Shown here piece after piece: positions 43,869 to 53,890 of a stretch of DNA of 64,000 nucleotides (the stretch's first letter is position 1; every line of letters begins with the position of its first letter). The translations under genes and the position numbers were made by a program. A model generated the notes under the pieces. The model had not been told where the DNA came from, did not search any database, and saw only the letters and a list, made by a program, of their open reading frames with translations. The stretch lies in the NCBI GenBank assembly GCA_026075535.2, contig AP026547.1:3224001-3288000 (forward strand), in the 5' to 3' direction. Origin of the DNA: Tricholoma matsutake. Lineage: Eukaryota; Basidiomycota; Agaricomycetes; Agaricales; Tricholomataceae.

Positions 43869-44131
43869 GGGCCCAAATGACGCAGATCACGTTGTTTGGG
43901 CCCTAGGTAAGTTTTTTTTTGTTTGCTTTTTGTTTTTATAAACTAACTAACCAGTTTCTTTAGTTTTCTAGGTTATAAACTACTGGTAATGACGCCACCA
44001 CCCACAAACGAGCCAACTGGATGGAATGTGGACCCAAACAATGCAGATCGCGTCGTTTGGGCCCTACGTAAGTTTTTTTCATTTGCTTTTTGTTTTTATA
44101 AACTAACTAACTCATTTCTTTTGTTTTGTAG
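43869..44131 (+). repeat. Two M1 palindromes with intron-like units
   Basis: Copies at 43869 and 44031 each have the (G)GGCCCAAA..TTTGGGCCC stem (the second begins GACCC) and then GTAAGTTTTTTT (donors 43907 and 44068). TTTTTATAAACTAACTAAC gives a branch site and CTAG or GTAG the acceptor 62-64 bp after the donor. The T-rich middle is nearly identical in both. Confidence 0.75.
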
Positions 44132-44187
44132 GTTCTACTCTACTGGTAATGACCGACGGCCGGACGCAAGACAACCCCACACACCCA

Positions 44188-44725
44188 CCCCACACCTGCA
44201 AGCCCCTGCTCGTAGGGTGGATCATGAGTGTCACCAGGACCCCCAGAACACGAAGCAATGGGGCCAATGACACACCACCTGCCTCCAGCCCCTTGAGCAA
44301 CTGCTCGGGGGGTGGATCACAGGTGGAATGGAGGTGATGATGGCAAACAACAACAGGGCAATGCTGACACCAACACGGAATGACGGGGATCAACCCAGAC
44401 CCAACGACACCCGTGCCAGCCCCCTCCTCCCCATCCAAATGGGATGTGAGGGTGTTGATAAAGGGTAGGAGATGGCAGAGGGGTAACGGGAGACCTGCGG
44501 AGCAGGATACCCACCTGGTAAGCACCCACCTACCCCCTCCCTCACATGCCACATCACTGACCCCTCCCCCCAACCCCTCCAAACTAGGAGACCTGCAAAA
44601 CTGACAACACACCCACCCCACGCCGACGAGCACCTGCTCATCGGGTGGATGGCGGGTAGACCAGGGCTACAACAACCACAGCACCCATCCCCATGCCTAT
44701 GAGCCTCTGCTCGTAGGGTGGATGA
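44188..44725. repeat. M3 palindromes and M2 block
   Basis: Four imperfect palindromes of the type GCAAGCCCCTGCTCGTAGGG lie near 44188, 44290, 44627 and 44698, all followed by GTGGAT. Between them the M2 block (CCAAATGGGATGTGAGG ... GGTAAGCACCCACCTA) matches the complement of 19965-20110 closely. Confidence 0.75.
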
Positions 44726-44809
44726 TGGGTGCGGCTTGCTATGGTGACAGACGCGTGCGAGGAGGGGTGGGCGATGACACCCACCCCAGACTGCATCCCC
44801 CAACCCCCC

Positions 44810-45055
44810 CTCCCCCACATTTTGCGTGGGGAGGGGTCTTTATTATTTTTAATTTATCTCTGCCCCCCCCTCGCACCAAATATGAGGGGTATATATATTG
44901 TAGTACTTACGAATCCCCCCCTCGTGCTGAATGCGAGGGGTTTAGTTTTTTATGTACATAGTAGTAATCCCCCCCCTCTCGCAAGATGCGAGAGGGGTTT
45001 TTTTTTGTTTATTATTATATTATACCCACTCCCTCGTGTCCTACACGAGGGATGT
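44810..45055. repeat. Ladder of five hairpins with T-runs
   Basis: Successive stems are CCCCACA..GTGGGG, CCCCTCGCA..TATGAGGGG, CCCCTCGTG..GCGAGGGG, CCCCTCTCGCA-AGA-TGCGAGAGGGG and CCCTCGTGT-CC-TACACGAGGG. Each is followed by T-rich sequence and separated by 40-60 bp. The stem bases change from one to the next while pairing is kept. They resemble bacterial terminators in shape only. Confidence 0.8.
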
Positions 45056-45156
45056 GGTTAATTAAAATTTTTTGATCTTAATTGTTTAAAAAATGCCTCC
45101 TCGAAGAATATGAAAAGTTGAGTCATAAATAAACCTTATATTGATCCCCAATAAAT

Positions 45157-45245
45157 CTCCTGTGGCTCAAGTGGTTGAGCACACTTGTTTGGTTTGTCAT
45201 GTGATTCCTTATGGTGAGGTCTTGAGTTCAATTCCTGCAGTACAC
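45157..45245 (+). repeat. tRNA-like sequence facing the right end
   Basis: TGTGGCTCAAGTGGTTGAGC forms a D arm with an A box and TTGAGTTCAATTCCTGC a B-box region. It is close to the minus-strand copy at 19330-19425 and points to the right terminus. Confidence 0.6.
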
Positions 45246-45324
45246 AAATTTATTTTGTGGGTACTTTATGAAATTCACCAAGTCCAAAGTCCTTTGAGCT
45301 CATATCTAATTGACTTATCATTTG

Positions 45325-45560
45325 GTTGCACTCGGACTCCAGTTGGACTCCAGTTGGACTCCACTCAGACTCCACTCAGACTCCACTCGGACTCCACTCG
45401 GACTCCACTCGGACTCCACTCGGACTCCAGTTGGACTCCAGTTGGACTCCAATGGGGGATTGAACTCTACATGACTTAGTGTAGTTCAATTGGACTCCAC
45501 TCGGACTCCACTCGGACTCCAGTGGACTCTGGTCAGTCCAGTCGGAGTCCACTAGGACAG
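45325..45560. repeat. Right subterminal GGANTCC array
   Basis: CGGACTCCACT and TTGGACTCCAG units of 12 bp are repeated about 14 times, partly in perfect tandem. The array mirrors 43320-43550. Confidence 0.85.
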
Positions 45561-46984
45561 GTGGGGGACTGTAAAGTACTGGAGAAAGGAATAATCAGAG
45601 CTGCAGAAAACCACCACTGCTCTGAATGCACTCAGAAATACAAAGCCCGAGCAGATACTTTCTCTTTGTATGATGCTGCAGCCACAGTTGGAGCAGATGA
45701 GAATGCCTTGGTTCCACAACTTGAAGGTGGTATTGGAGAAATCCAGGAGCTGTTAGACTCACAGCCAATACAACCATCTGGAGCAACACAAGCCTCTACT
45801 CAGACTGCTACAAATGGCAATGCTGAGGTCAGAATGATGGTACTTGATGGTATGGTTGTTGGCCCCTCTGTATGTTTTTTCAGTATTATACTGAGCAATA
45901 TTATAACTGACTTGGATATATAGTATTGTGCTTATGACAATTGTGAAAGAGAACTTGAAAATTCATGGGGAGGTGTTTTTTGTGCAGTACATCAAGAAGA
46001 GTTTGCTACAAAGTGTCATGTTTGGGATTGTACAAACACCAAAGTTACTAGGACCAAAGCTTGTCAAAGCCACCAGGATCTATGGAAAAAACATATCCAA
46101 CAACATAAATGCCAGACACTGCCTGGAGCTCGTCATATTTTTAAGCAACCAAATACCCAGCCATGGTTGCAGGCTGTTCAATCTACACACCCACATGATG
46201 AACCAGCAGAGGAACCAGAAAGAAAGAACTACTTTTCTCCTTCCTGGTTTTACTGTGTTGAAACAATCTGTGCCCCTTGTGGTGTTGTAGTTGCATGGGC
46301 CAAATTTGCCAAGTCAGAATCACCTACAAATATTCTGGCATTTTTGGAATCGGTATTTCCTACAGAAGATTCAAAGCCAGATTATATTTGCATTGACAAA
46401 ACATGTCTAGTGCTTTGTACAGCAATTGCAAATGGAAGTTGGAATCATATCTGGGAAAAGACAACCCGGTTTGTAGTGGACTCATACCACTATATCAATT
46501 ATTGGACCACCAATTACATGTGCAGAAAATGGTGCAATCCAGCACCATTGGATGGATTGGCTCCCAACTTAGTTGTTGTGGGGAAAGACAATGATGGGAA
46601 TAACTATTACAAACGTGCCTTTAATACACAGGTGATGTAAACTTTAATTTGATTGTTGTTAATTTTTTTTCTGATAGTCAACTTCTCAGGCATGTGAACA
46701 GCTCAATGCATGGCTGGGAGGATTTGAAAATATACTGAAAAGAATGGTTCCAGGTAATTTTGACTGGTTTCTCCATACTATGCTATTTTACCACACCAGA
46801 ATAGTGATTGAGAAGCAGAACAGCAAAGGAAAAAATGTTCAGCAGAGTAGTGATCCTGATATTGGCATTGATGCCTGTGACTAAGTAGTAGTTGCAATAG
46901 TTACAAGTCTTTGAAAACAGGAGAGCACAAAGGTTAAGGAGGATAGCAGTGACTCTGACAGCAGGGGTTCTGGTAGTGATGACT

Positions 46985-47594
46985 TGTTCTATAGTCTACT
47001 GCCCCCCTCTTTGGCAGGGGGGCAACTTTTTTTGTATTTAATACTACCAATAAAATGACCCCTGTCATGGGGGCATCCTTGTTTTTTTTGATGTTGAAAG
47101 TATTTTAAATAGTTAATAAATAACATAAAGTGTTTGTTTATCATTGCCTGTATGGCAGATGTTGGATTATATAATCTGTCACTGCTTAATCAGTGCTTAA
47201 CAGACCATAGTTTGCACACACACACAAGTGATGTGATAGTTGTAGCAATCTGTGTCTGGTTATATGGTATCCTTGGTCTGTTGAACCCTATAAGACCTGA
47301 TAGCTCAGTTGGTCAGAGCATCTGGTATATGTCCAGGAGGGCCTGGGTTCAATCCCAAGTCTGGTCATCTTTTCTGTTTAACATATTTGTTGTGTGATAA
47401 CATTGTTGTGACCTTGAGGTTGAGGGTTTGAGCCTGCTCTTAGTACAAAACTTTTGTGCAGCCACAGCCTTGAAAAATTCAAGTTGACATTTAATTACCT
47501 GGCATCTGTCTGTGTGGAATCTGTGTAGAGTCCTAGCTAGTCCATGCAGTCCATGTGGAGTGCACACAGACATATGGGGGAGTGTAAAGTACTG
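46985..47594. mobile_element. Family C right-end fragment
   Basis: The complement of 47575-47594 is CAGTACTTTACACTCCCCCA, a perfect family C terminus. Inward lie a few TCC words, the tRNA-like sequence 47294-47369 pointing right, and two CCCC..GGGG hairpins with T-runs (46999-47035 and 47057-47090). A left terminus was not found; it may be degenerate near 46985. Confidence 0.55.
47294..47369 (+). tRNA. tRNA-like sequence (UAU anticodon position), probably SINE-type
   Basis: The sequence folds as a near-complete cloverleaf: acceptor GACCTGA/TCTGGTC with one mismatch, D arm GCTC-AGTTGGTCA-GAGC, anticodon stem TCTGG/CCAGG, T loop TTCAATC with one stem mismatch. The anticodon triplet would be TAT, but position 33 is A instead of the invariant T, so a working tRNA is unlikely. 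It lies just inside a family C terminus and points to it. Confidence 0.5.
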
Positions 47595-49660
47595 AACATT
47601 AACTAAACAGTTCAAAGCCTGTATACAATCATGTTAGACAAACTCAGGTAGATATTCAGATGAGAACACCTGCTCACTGTTAGGATTCAACTGGGTATGA
47701 TAGCAAAGCTGTAGAAAAATACCAGATGAATCCTGTTGAGTGAAAATCTAGTCGAGTTCAATTAAATGAGAATTGTGGAAGCTCTTACAAAGCAGGTAAA
47801 TGATATTTGATAGGTGTAGCCTTGAATAACAGTACCAAAAAGGGTAAGAAGCTGAAGACAATGTAAAATGCAAAGTACTTACCTGTGTTGCTTGTGAGAG
47901 ATGTGGGAGTTGAGAAGAAGCAACACAGGACCTCCTAGTCACACTTATACCCTGGCATCTGCTAGCCCCTAGCACCATGGCATGGACCATGCAAAAAGGA
48001 GGTTTGAGCAGTGCTCCATGTGGATAGCAGTGCTAGTTGCATGATTTTGGCGCAGAGGCCTACAAAAAGGCTCCTTACCCTTGGAACCCACCTTTACAAC
48101 AAGTAATGTCTGGTGCATTTCATATAGAGGAACCCTTGATTGTGTCACACTCTAATAATGACCACATATTTTGGCTCTTATCTCAGGCTCCAAATTCACT
48201 CAATGGACTCCTGGAATGAGACCTTCTTTGACAAGGATGCACAAGCTTATGAGAGGTCAGATAACTCTGATGATTCTGACTTCAACCTGTTCAGTGTTGA
48301 TCCTGGCACTTCAGAAGAGGAAATTGATGTTGGTCCTGCCATTGAAGTCATAAACACTCAACTTTTGCATGAGTAGATGGATGGACAGATGTTGGAATAT
48401 TGATTGGGCTGTGATGCGAGCATGCACAAGGCCCTTTTTGGTAATACTTATTGTTCTCTTGTTTTCTTCATTTTTACTGCTTAATTTGTATTTCTCCATA
48501 CTTTTACTGTAGTATAGTCTGTTGTCAAGAACTGTTCCTCACCCAATTGGAACCCACATCCATCCGACCCTTTTCCACATCTCAAACCCGACATTCACCA
48601 ACTCCTTATGCTTTTGTTCCTGGTCGCCTTGCACTGCCCACACTGCTGTGCATCAGGCTGCCTTCTCAAGGCTGCTGTCTCTTTTGTAAATCTGACTACA
48701 GACTCCTGTGGGGCCCCACTAAGTAATTTATTTACACAGTTGAGACACTGCCACAGTTACTGAGATGTTCTGCTCCAATTCTGGACCCCAGTATTTAAGT
48801 GTAGTTAGTTTCAACTTGTATTCCTCAGTTTGTATATTGACAAAGACTCAATAAAGACTTAACATAAACCTGCCAATCCAATCTCATTCTACTCCTACCT
48901 CTGTCCTCTAAGAGTCTGAACTTCATTCGACTTGATCTCTAGTTCTCCCTCCAAAGTTCTGGTCTCATCCAAACTTAACCAAGTCCCTCCATACTCCTTC
49001 CCCACACTTCCCACACCTACCCACTCCTACCTCCAAACCTTCATCTTAAAATTAGGACACCAGATGAGGTGAAGGGCACAACTTCTTATAAGTTGAAGCC
49101 AAGTCCTTTCTGTTCCCCTTTCGCAGAATCTGCTATGACCCGACAACCTTCCACTATCGACACCTGCAGGGTCTGACCAGATTCTGACGTGCATTTCAGG
49201 ATCAGTTCTTAACATCTGTATAGGTAGTCTACTGATGTTGCAGTACTCATCCATTTGCCCTCTCGAGCTCACTGAGGCCAAACATCATGCATGAATTCAC
49301 CTTTTTGCTGTTCACATTCTTCTGAGGTTCTCACAGCATATTTTAACAACAGATGGTAGATAAAGTTCATGAGGTCCTCCATGTAATGGCCCAGCTTGGA
49401 ATAAATCTTGTGTTGTTCCTTGACACTGTGAGCTGGGGAAATCCTGCATGTATTGCTGATCCCAAAATACACTCTGCATGAACTGGCCTCATGAAGAGTC
49501 AGGAACTTCCTTCAATGTTACATTGATGGTGGAAACTGCCCAGACCTCCTGGTTCCTCCAATGCCAGATCAGCAGGTGCTATGGATGTGATGATGTCTTT
49601 TGCACATGAGTGCTACTTGACAGTTGTTGATAAGGAGCTGGAGAAGATGGTGCCACTTTC
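47595..49660. other. Unassigned stretch, weak coding hints only
   Basis: A plus-strand acidic segment at 48235-48374 (NSDDSDFNLFSVDPGTSEEE) looks protein-like but has no recognised family. 48440-48900 has a pyrimidine-rich tract, GTGGGGCCCCACTAAG at about 48708 and AATAAAGA near 48848, which suggests an LTR or 3' UTR. 49000-49660 is broken sequence leading into the DUF6589 remnant. Confidence 0.35.
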
Positions 49661-49679
49661 AAGTCCCCATTAGGTGATG

Positions 49680-51600
49680 ACATTGCAGAGGATCATCTGA
49701 CAGGGGTTGTCTTCATGGATCTCATCGAAGAAGTGAAAAAATGGGGGCCCTTTCTGTGGTCTATTCTCTATAGGCTTGCATGTAGGGAAGACCAACTAGT
49801 GAGAAATACTCACAAGAAACCAGACAAGGTGTGTTCACAACTTTTGGCATGACTGTCATGGATCTAACTTGGAAGGGTACAGATCATTCTTATGATTATT
49901 TCAATGCTGTCATATACTCAGAGTCACCATCGTGGATGCATTCAGAAATTATTTGCCATCTACTTCAAGTTCCATGGGCTTACAGCAAAAGGCTTTGATA
50001 CATTGCATGCTCTTGGGCTTACCATGAGCCATAAATGGACATGCAATGCTATTGGAAGAATTTCAAAGAGTTGAATGGATGAGATGCTCTGGCTAATGGA
50101 TATATATCCATGGCTTCTTACTTATGACAACTTGAATATCCCATTCCATGTTTTCTCACAACATCTGGATAATCAAGGTGATTTTGGAAGTGCAATGGTG
50201 GCAACCATATACATCAAGTGCAGCACTGTTCCTTTGTCCCAAAATGCAAATTGTTCTCTGCAAGAAACTCATACAGAAGGCCTAAAAAATTCATTGACTC
50301 CTCACAACATCATTCTTCTCTCAATAGAGGCTTATCCATGCATCCATACACACACCAAATACCAAGTGCTTTGAATTCTGCAAGATGCACCAGGTTTTGA
50401 TTTTCCTACATATGAACATTGAGGCAGCCTGCTTTTACAAGCACCCAAACCTGTCCACCAACTTCCTTGTGGCAAGCATCACATCACACTCCAATTTCTT
50501 CTCAGAACAGTCAATATTCCCAAAGCAAGCTATGAAGACAACAGTCATTTAATCAAGGAGTGGCTTTCACAGCTCAAGCTCAATTCCCCTGAAATGCAGC
50601 AAATGTTAGGGATGGAAAGGTTGATTGCATGTGTTGGAGACCAACTCACTGTTGATAGACTGCATAATCTTTTCAAGTTCCAAGCAGAGGATCTTAATTC
50701 ATTCGACAGGCTGGACTGGATATTGTTCACATTTGGATGGTTTCATCTCTTAATGGCAGCTGCAAACTCCTTTCATAGGCAGTACTTGGGCACAGCACAA
50801 GGCTGCAGCTTGAGCCAAGCTTTTTATCTGTTGGCAAAGAAGGGCTTGGGTTCAGTTTCTACCAAGGGACCTTTCTATCATGACTTGAATGAGACACTTT
50901 ACACAGTTGCAGCTGCACATTTATGTGAGGATTGGCTTCTTGTCAGTAATGCAAAATCACTGGAGGACAAAATCTGTGGAAGAGCTTGTAGCTCTGGCAG
51001 ATCAGATTGTTGAAGATTGTGCATCAAGCTCAGCACTGGAACACATTGATGCAAGACCTGAAAATCAACAGGATGAGGTCCACCATCAAACAATTATGTG
51101 GAACCACAATATTCTACAGTACATTGTACTTGATCAAGCAGTCAAGCACAGTGATGTTGGACTTATGGAAGACTCCTTGCCACATCTGTTATTTCGATTT
51201 ATTGGGGGGGGGGGGGGGGGGAAATTCCAATTACACAATTGAGGTGTTGGAACTTTTACAATCACTGCATTGAGAATGGCTACCTGAGATAAAGTAAGTA
51301 CTACTCAATTCTGTTTGGGCTCAATTTACTTAGTCTGTTTGAGTAGAGATTTCATTCAAAACCACTGTTGGTTAGCTAATAACACAGGAAAGCGCAATGA
51401 TTTCCTGCCATTTGACTAGGCACAGGAGCATAACAATCTAGACATCAAAGTGAGCATCTGTTCCTTTCCAAAGCAAGCAGTACACTCAGGTGTCCAGGTC
51501 AACTACTGTTCAGAAATGTGGCATGGTATTTGGTACAACATGGTTTGCTTGTTGTCTGGTCTATTTATCGTGAGATATTTGCCACAACAAGTTGCAGGCC
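49680..51600 (+). pseudogene. DUF6589 protein, decayed
   Basis: I recognise DUF6589, a basidiomycete family of unknown function, by its blocks. They are EEVKKWGPFLWSILYRLAC, then SQSHHRGCIQKLFAIYFKFH with AKGFDTLHALGLTMSHKW, then an in-frame TGA (50072-50074), MDIYPWLLTYDNLNIPFHVF, ACVGDQLTVDRLHNLFKF and LNSFDRLDWILFTFGWFH. These are followed by GPFYHDLNETLYTVAAAH, IMWNHNILQYIVLDQAVK, LPHLLFRFIGG, an 18-G run, NSNYTIEVLELLQSLH and LANNTGKRNDFLPFD. Frames change several times. The end is cut at 51605 by a hAT-like terminus. Confidence 0.8.
51204..51221 (+). repeat. Poly-G run of 18
   Basis: The run lies where relatives have two or three Gly codons (FRFIGG..NSNYTIE), so it looks like a slippage expansion that shifted the frame. 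Confidence 0.85.
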
Positions 51601-51605
51601 CAGAT

Positions 51606-52335
51606 TAGTGTTTGAAGGTCTGGTTCGATGAACCAGAAAAAGACCACAACTGAACTGGACCTGACCACGGTCCAGTTGCATTGCAGTTGCAGTTGCCCTC
51701 AGTTGCTTGCAGTTGCCCCACATTATATATTTAATGAAAACTACTAAAGACTGGTCCTAACCAGTTGTAACAGAGACTGCCTATGTATATATATGTATCT
51801 ATTTTGAATACATATCTAAGGAAATAAAAATAAAAGTGGGGCATGCCTGAAGAATGAAACTGAAAAGCAGGTGCTTATATAGCCTGGGCTGCGCACAGAC
51901 CACTTGGTCATGTTTGTGCATCCAAACAAAAAAGTGGTGCCACTTGAAAACACCACAATCAACAACATGTCACCACTAACCACCAACCACACGTCACCCA
52001 CCAAACACCACCATCAATGTCTGACAACAACAACTGGACAGAACAAATGCAAAAAGGGCCCAAATGATGCCAGTCATCAATTGGGCCCAGGTATGTTTTT
52101 CTTTTATTCTTATTTCTCTTTCATAAACTAATAGTTTCATTTTGAATTTATAGGTTCTTTCTTTGATGACATAATCATCCAATCACCAACCCATGGGGCT
52201 ACCACCCTGACAAAGCACCACCACCCAGCCTACAAGCCACTGCTCGTGGAGGGAGATGGGGGTGCTGACAGAGCAACAACAGGAGCCACCACTGACAATG
52301 ACAACAACATGGCAGTTGTAAGGGGACTAGGGGGG
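51606..52335. mobile_element. Family A hAT-like element, left part
   Basis: TAGTGTTTGAAGGTCTGGTT resembles the family A terminus at 4215 (TAGTGTTTTAAGGTCCAGTT). GGTCCAGTTGC-type words follow. Inside are one M1 copy (52056-52089, then GTATGTTTTTC and ATTTATAG) and one M3 palindrome (about 52231). No right terminus was found. Confidence 0.6.
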
Positions 52336-52789
52336 ACTTGGGGGGGTGCCCTGTGTGTTTCTCCTATTTTTTATGTTTGTCCTGTATTTTTCCTCACTTC
52401 ATTTCCTTCTATTCTTCATTTTCTATGATTTTTCCTTATTTTATTACTAATTTCCCTTTCTATCACATTTGTGCATGTTGACAGTTTTATATTTAGAGGT
52501 GGAGCACCCCTTCTGACATCTACCCCTTGGTATGATGTCATTCAGCGGCCTTGATCTGCCTATCTCCACCTTTTCTATTTTTAGATTATTATTTGATTTT
52601 TACAGTCTTCACATATACTGGGCATTGGCAAAGGGATCCTCAGAGTTTTCTCATCAGATTTCCCTTTGCTAGGTGCACCCCCAATCCCTGTAATATGTAG
52701 TATAATTTTAACTTCAGATTTCCCTTTGCTAGAGGCTGAGGTTGCCCTTATAGTAGAAAACTCTCCTCCCAAGGCCCGAAATCACAAAC
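52336..52789. other. No gene recognised; probable leader of the next gypsy element
   Basis: T/C-rich sequence with TCAGATTTCCCTTTGCTAG occurring twice (about 52646 and 52713). It may contain a fragment of the 5' LTR or leader, but no partner LTR was seen. Confidence 0.35.
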
Positions 52790-53890
52790 GTGCTGCCAAA
52801 GATAGGCAGGTATGGAGTGGATGATGCTTCCCAAAGCTCCACAGACTCCCTACACACCATTCCCAACAGTCCCACCTTTAGTGCGCCACCATTTTTGCCA
52901 AATGCACCCCCTAGTGACATGGACACATCAGAGTGCCTCAACACGCTTGAAAGCAACATTACTGGAATATGTGTGCAAATTGATTTGCTTAAATCTATGA
53001 TTGAAAACTTCATCAGGACCCTCCAGACTAACTCTACAACCAATATTCCCCCCATTGTGACTCCAAGTGCACCCAAGAATGATCTGCCGCCAAGCATGCC
53101 CAGATCAAACTGTCTCCCCCCACCAAATTTAATGGTGCACCTGTGCAAGGGCGTGCATTCCTTAATTCCTGTGAGTTGTACATCAATCTCAAGTCGCATC
53201 AATTCATCGATGAGGCTGCAAAAATTTATTGGGCCTTCACATACATGAAATCTGAAAGCACCTATTGACCATATTCTGCACCAAACTAAAGAGCTCAGTT
53301 CTCTACCTTTCTCCACTTGGGGTGACTTTTGAGCAGAGTTTGTATGCCACTTTTGTCCCCTCAATGAGCGCCACCAAGCAGTGACATGGCTCAAGTCATC
53401 CTCTTACCATCAGGCATGTCAATCTGTGGATGATTATATCAATGAGTTTAAGGATTTGGTGGACATGGCAGGATATGGGAGTGGGGGGCTACCAGTGGTG
53501 GTGAAGTTCCGATGGGGCCTCAATCAAGAAATTCAGGACCAGATTGCACAGATGTTGGAAGGGTGCCTGGCAGACGATGATATCTACGCTTGGTATGAAG
53601 CTGCTTCACTCTGTGATGAGAACCGACTCACAAATGCAGTGTTTAATGCTGCATTCCATGCTCCAACTACCACTCATGCACCCTACACCTTCAATCAAAC
53701 TGTTCCCTGCCATAAGCCTATTCCTGTCCATCAGACTCCCACACCAGCCATAACCAATGGATGTTGATGCAGCCCACAGCTGTGCACATAGGTTGGATCT
53801 CTGCTACCGCTGTGGGGAAATTGGGCACAAGGCCAGAGCATGTGCCTATCATCAGGATATCTGCATGCTCACTCCTGAGGGGTGAGATGA
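52790..53890 (+). pseudogene. gypsy Gag with zinc knuckle
   Basis: 53381-53767 carries the capsid-like part (YINEFKDLVDMAGYG, VVKFRWGLNQEIQDQIAQM). The knuckle CYRCGEIGHKARAC at about 53807-53848 is canonical. Frame breaks near 53250 and 53765 separate the parts. Confidence 0.78.

Larger units (their letters stand above)
43295..45581. mobile_element. Non-autonomous hAT-like element, family C, in the CxC5/CxC6 gene
   Basis: A perfect 8-bp duplication GAGAAAGG flanks it (43287-43294 and 45582-45589). The left end is GAGGTCTTTACACTCCCCCA and the complement of the right end CAGTACTTTACAGTCCCCCA; the similarity extends to about 38 bp. From the ends inward there are GGANTCC arrays, outward tRNA-like sequences, two M1 copies (about 43869 and 44031), M3 palindromes (44188, 44290, 44627, 44698), one M2 block (44425-44575) and the hairpin ladder 44810-45055. 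Removing it with one duplication copy restores the host frame. No transposase is encoded. It is the most complete composite in the window. Confidence 0.88.
42237..46884 (+). pseudogene. CxC5/CxC6 cysteine-cluster protein of the KDZ transposon group
   Basis: The gene matches the CxC5 and CxC6 cysteine clusters known from KDZ (Kyakuja-Dileera-Zisupton) transposons. 42237-43294 has the N-terminal part, then DTFQCTTDSCDP, TGA (42810-42812), SLQQVTRQHDIPLVTLI and TGQCTHCDTMYYADH in one frame. After a hAT-like insertion (43295-45581) the frame resumes with KGIIRAAENHHCSECTQKYK. An intron (45870-45923) leads to CAYDNCERELENSWGGVFCA and CHVWDCTNTKVTRTKAC. The DDE-like end has DYICIDKTCLV, TRFVVDSYHYINYW and, after intron 46632-46689, ACEQLNAWLGGFENILKRM. 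TAA is at 46882. Apart from the insertion and the single TGA (Arg in relatives), little is wrong. Confidence 0.85.

Noticed and set aside
44810..45055. Bacterial rho-independent terminators
   Set aside because: Stem plus T-run fits the shape, but the window is eukaryotic with spliceosomal introns; the hairpins are treated as element modules.
47294..47369. Functional tRNA-Ile(UAU) gene
   Set aside because: U33 is missing and the acceptor and T stems have mismatches; its place next to a hAT-like terminus fits a SINE-type remnant better.
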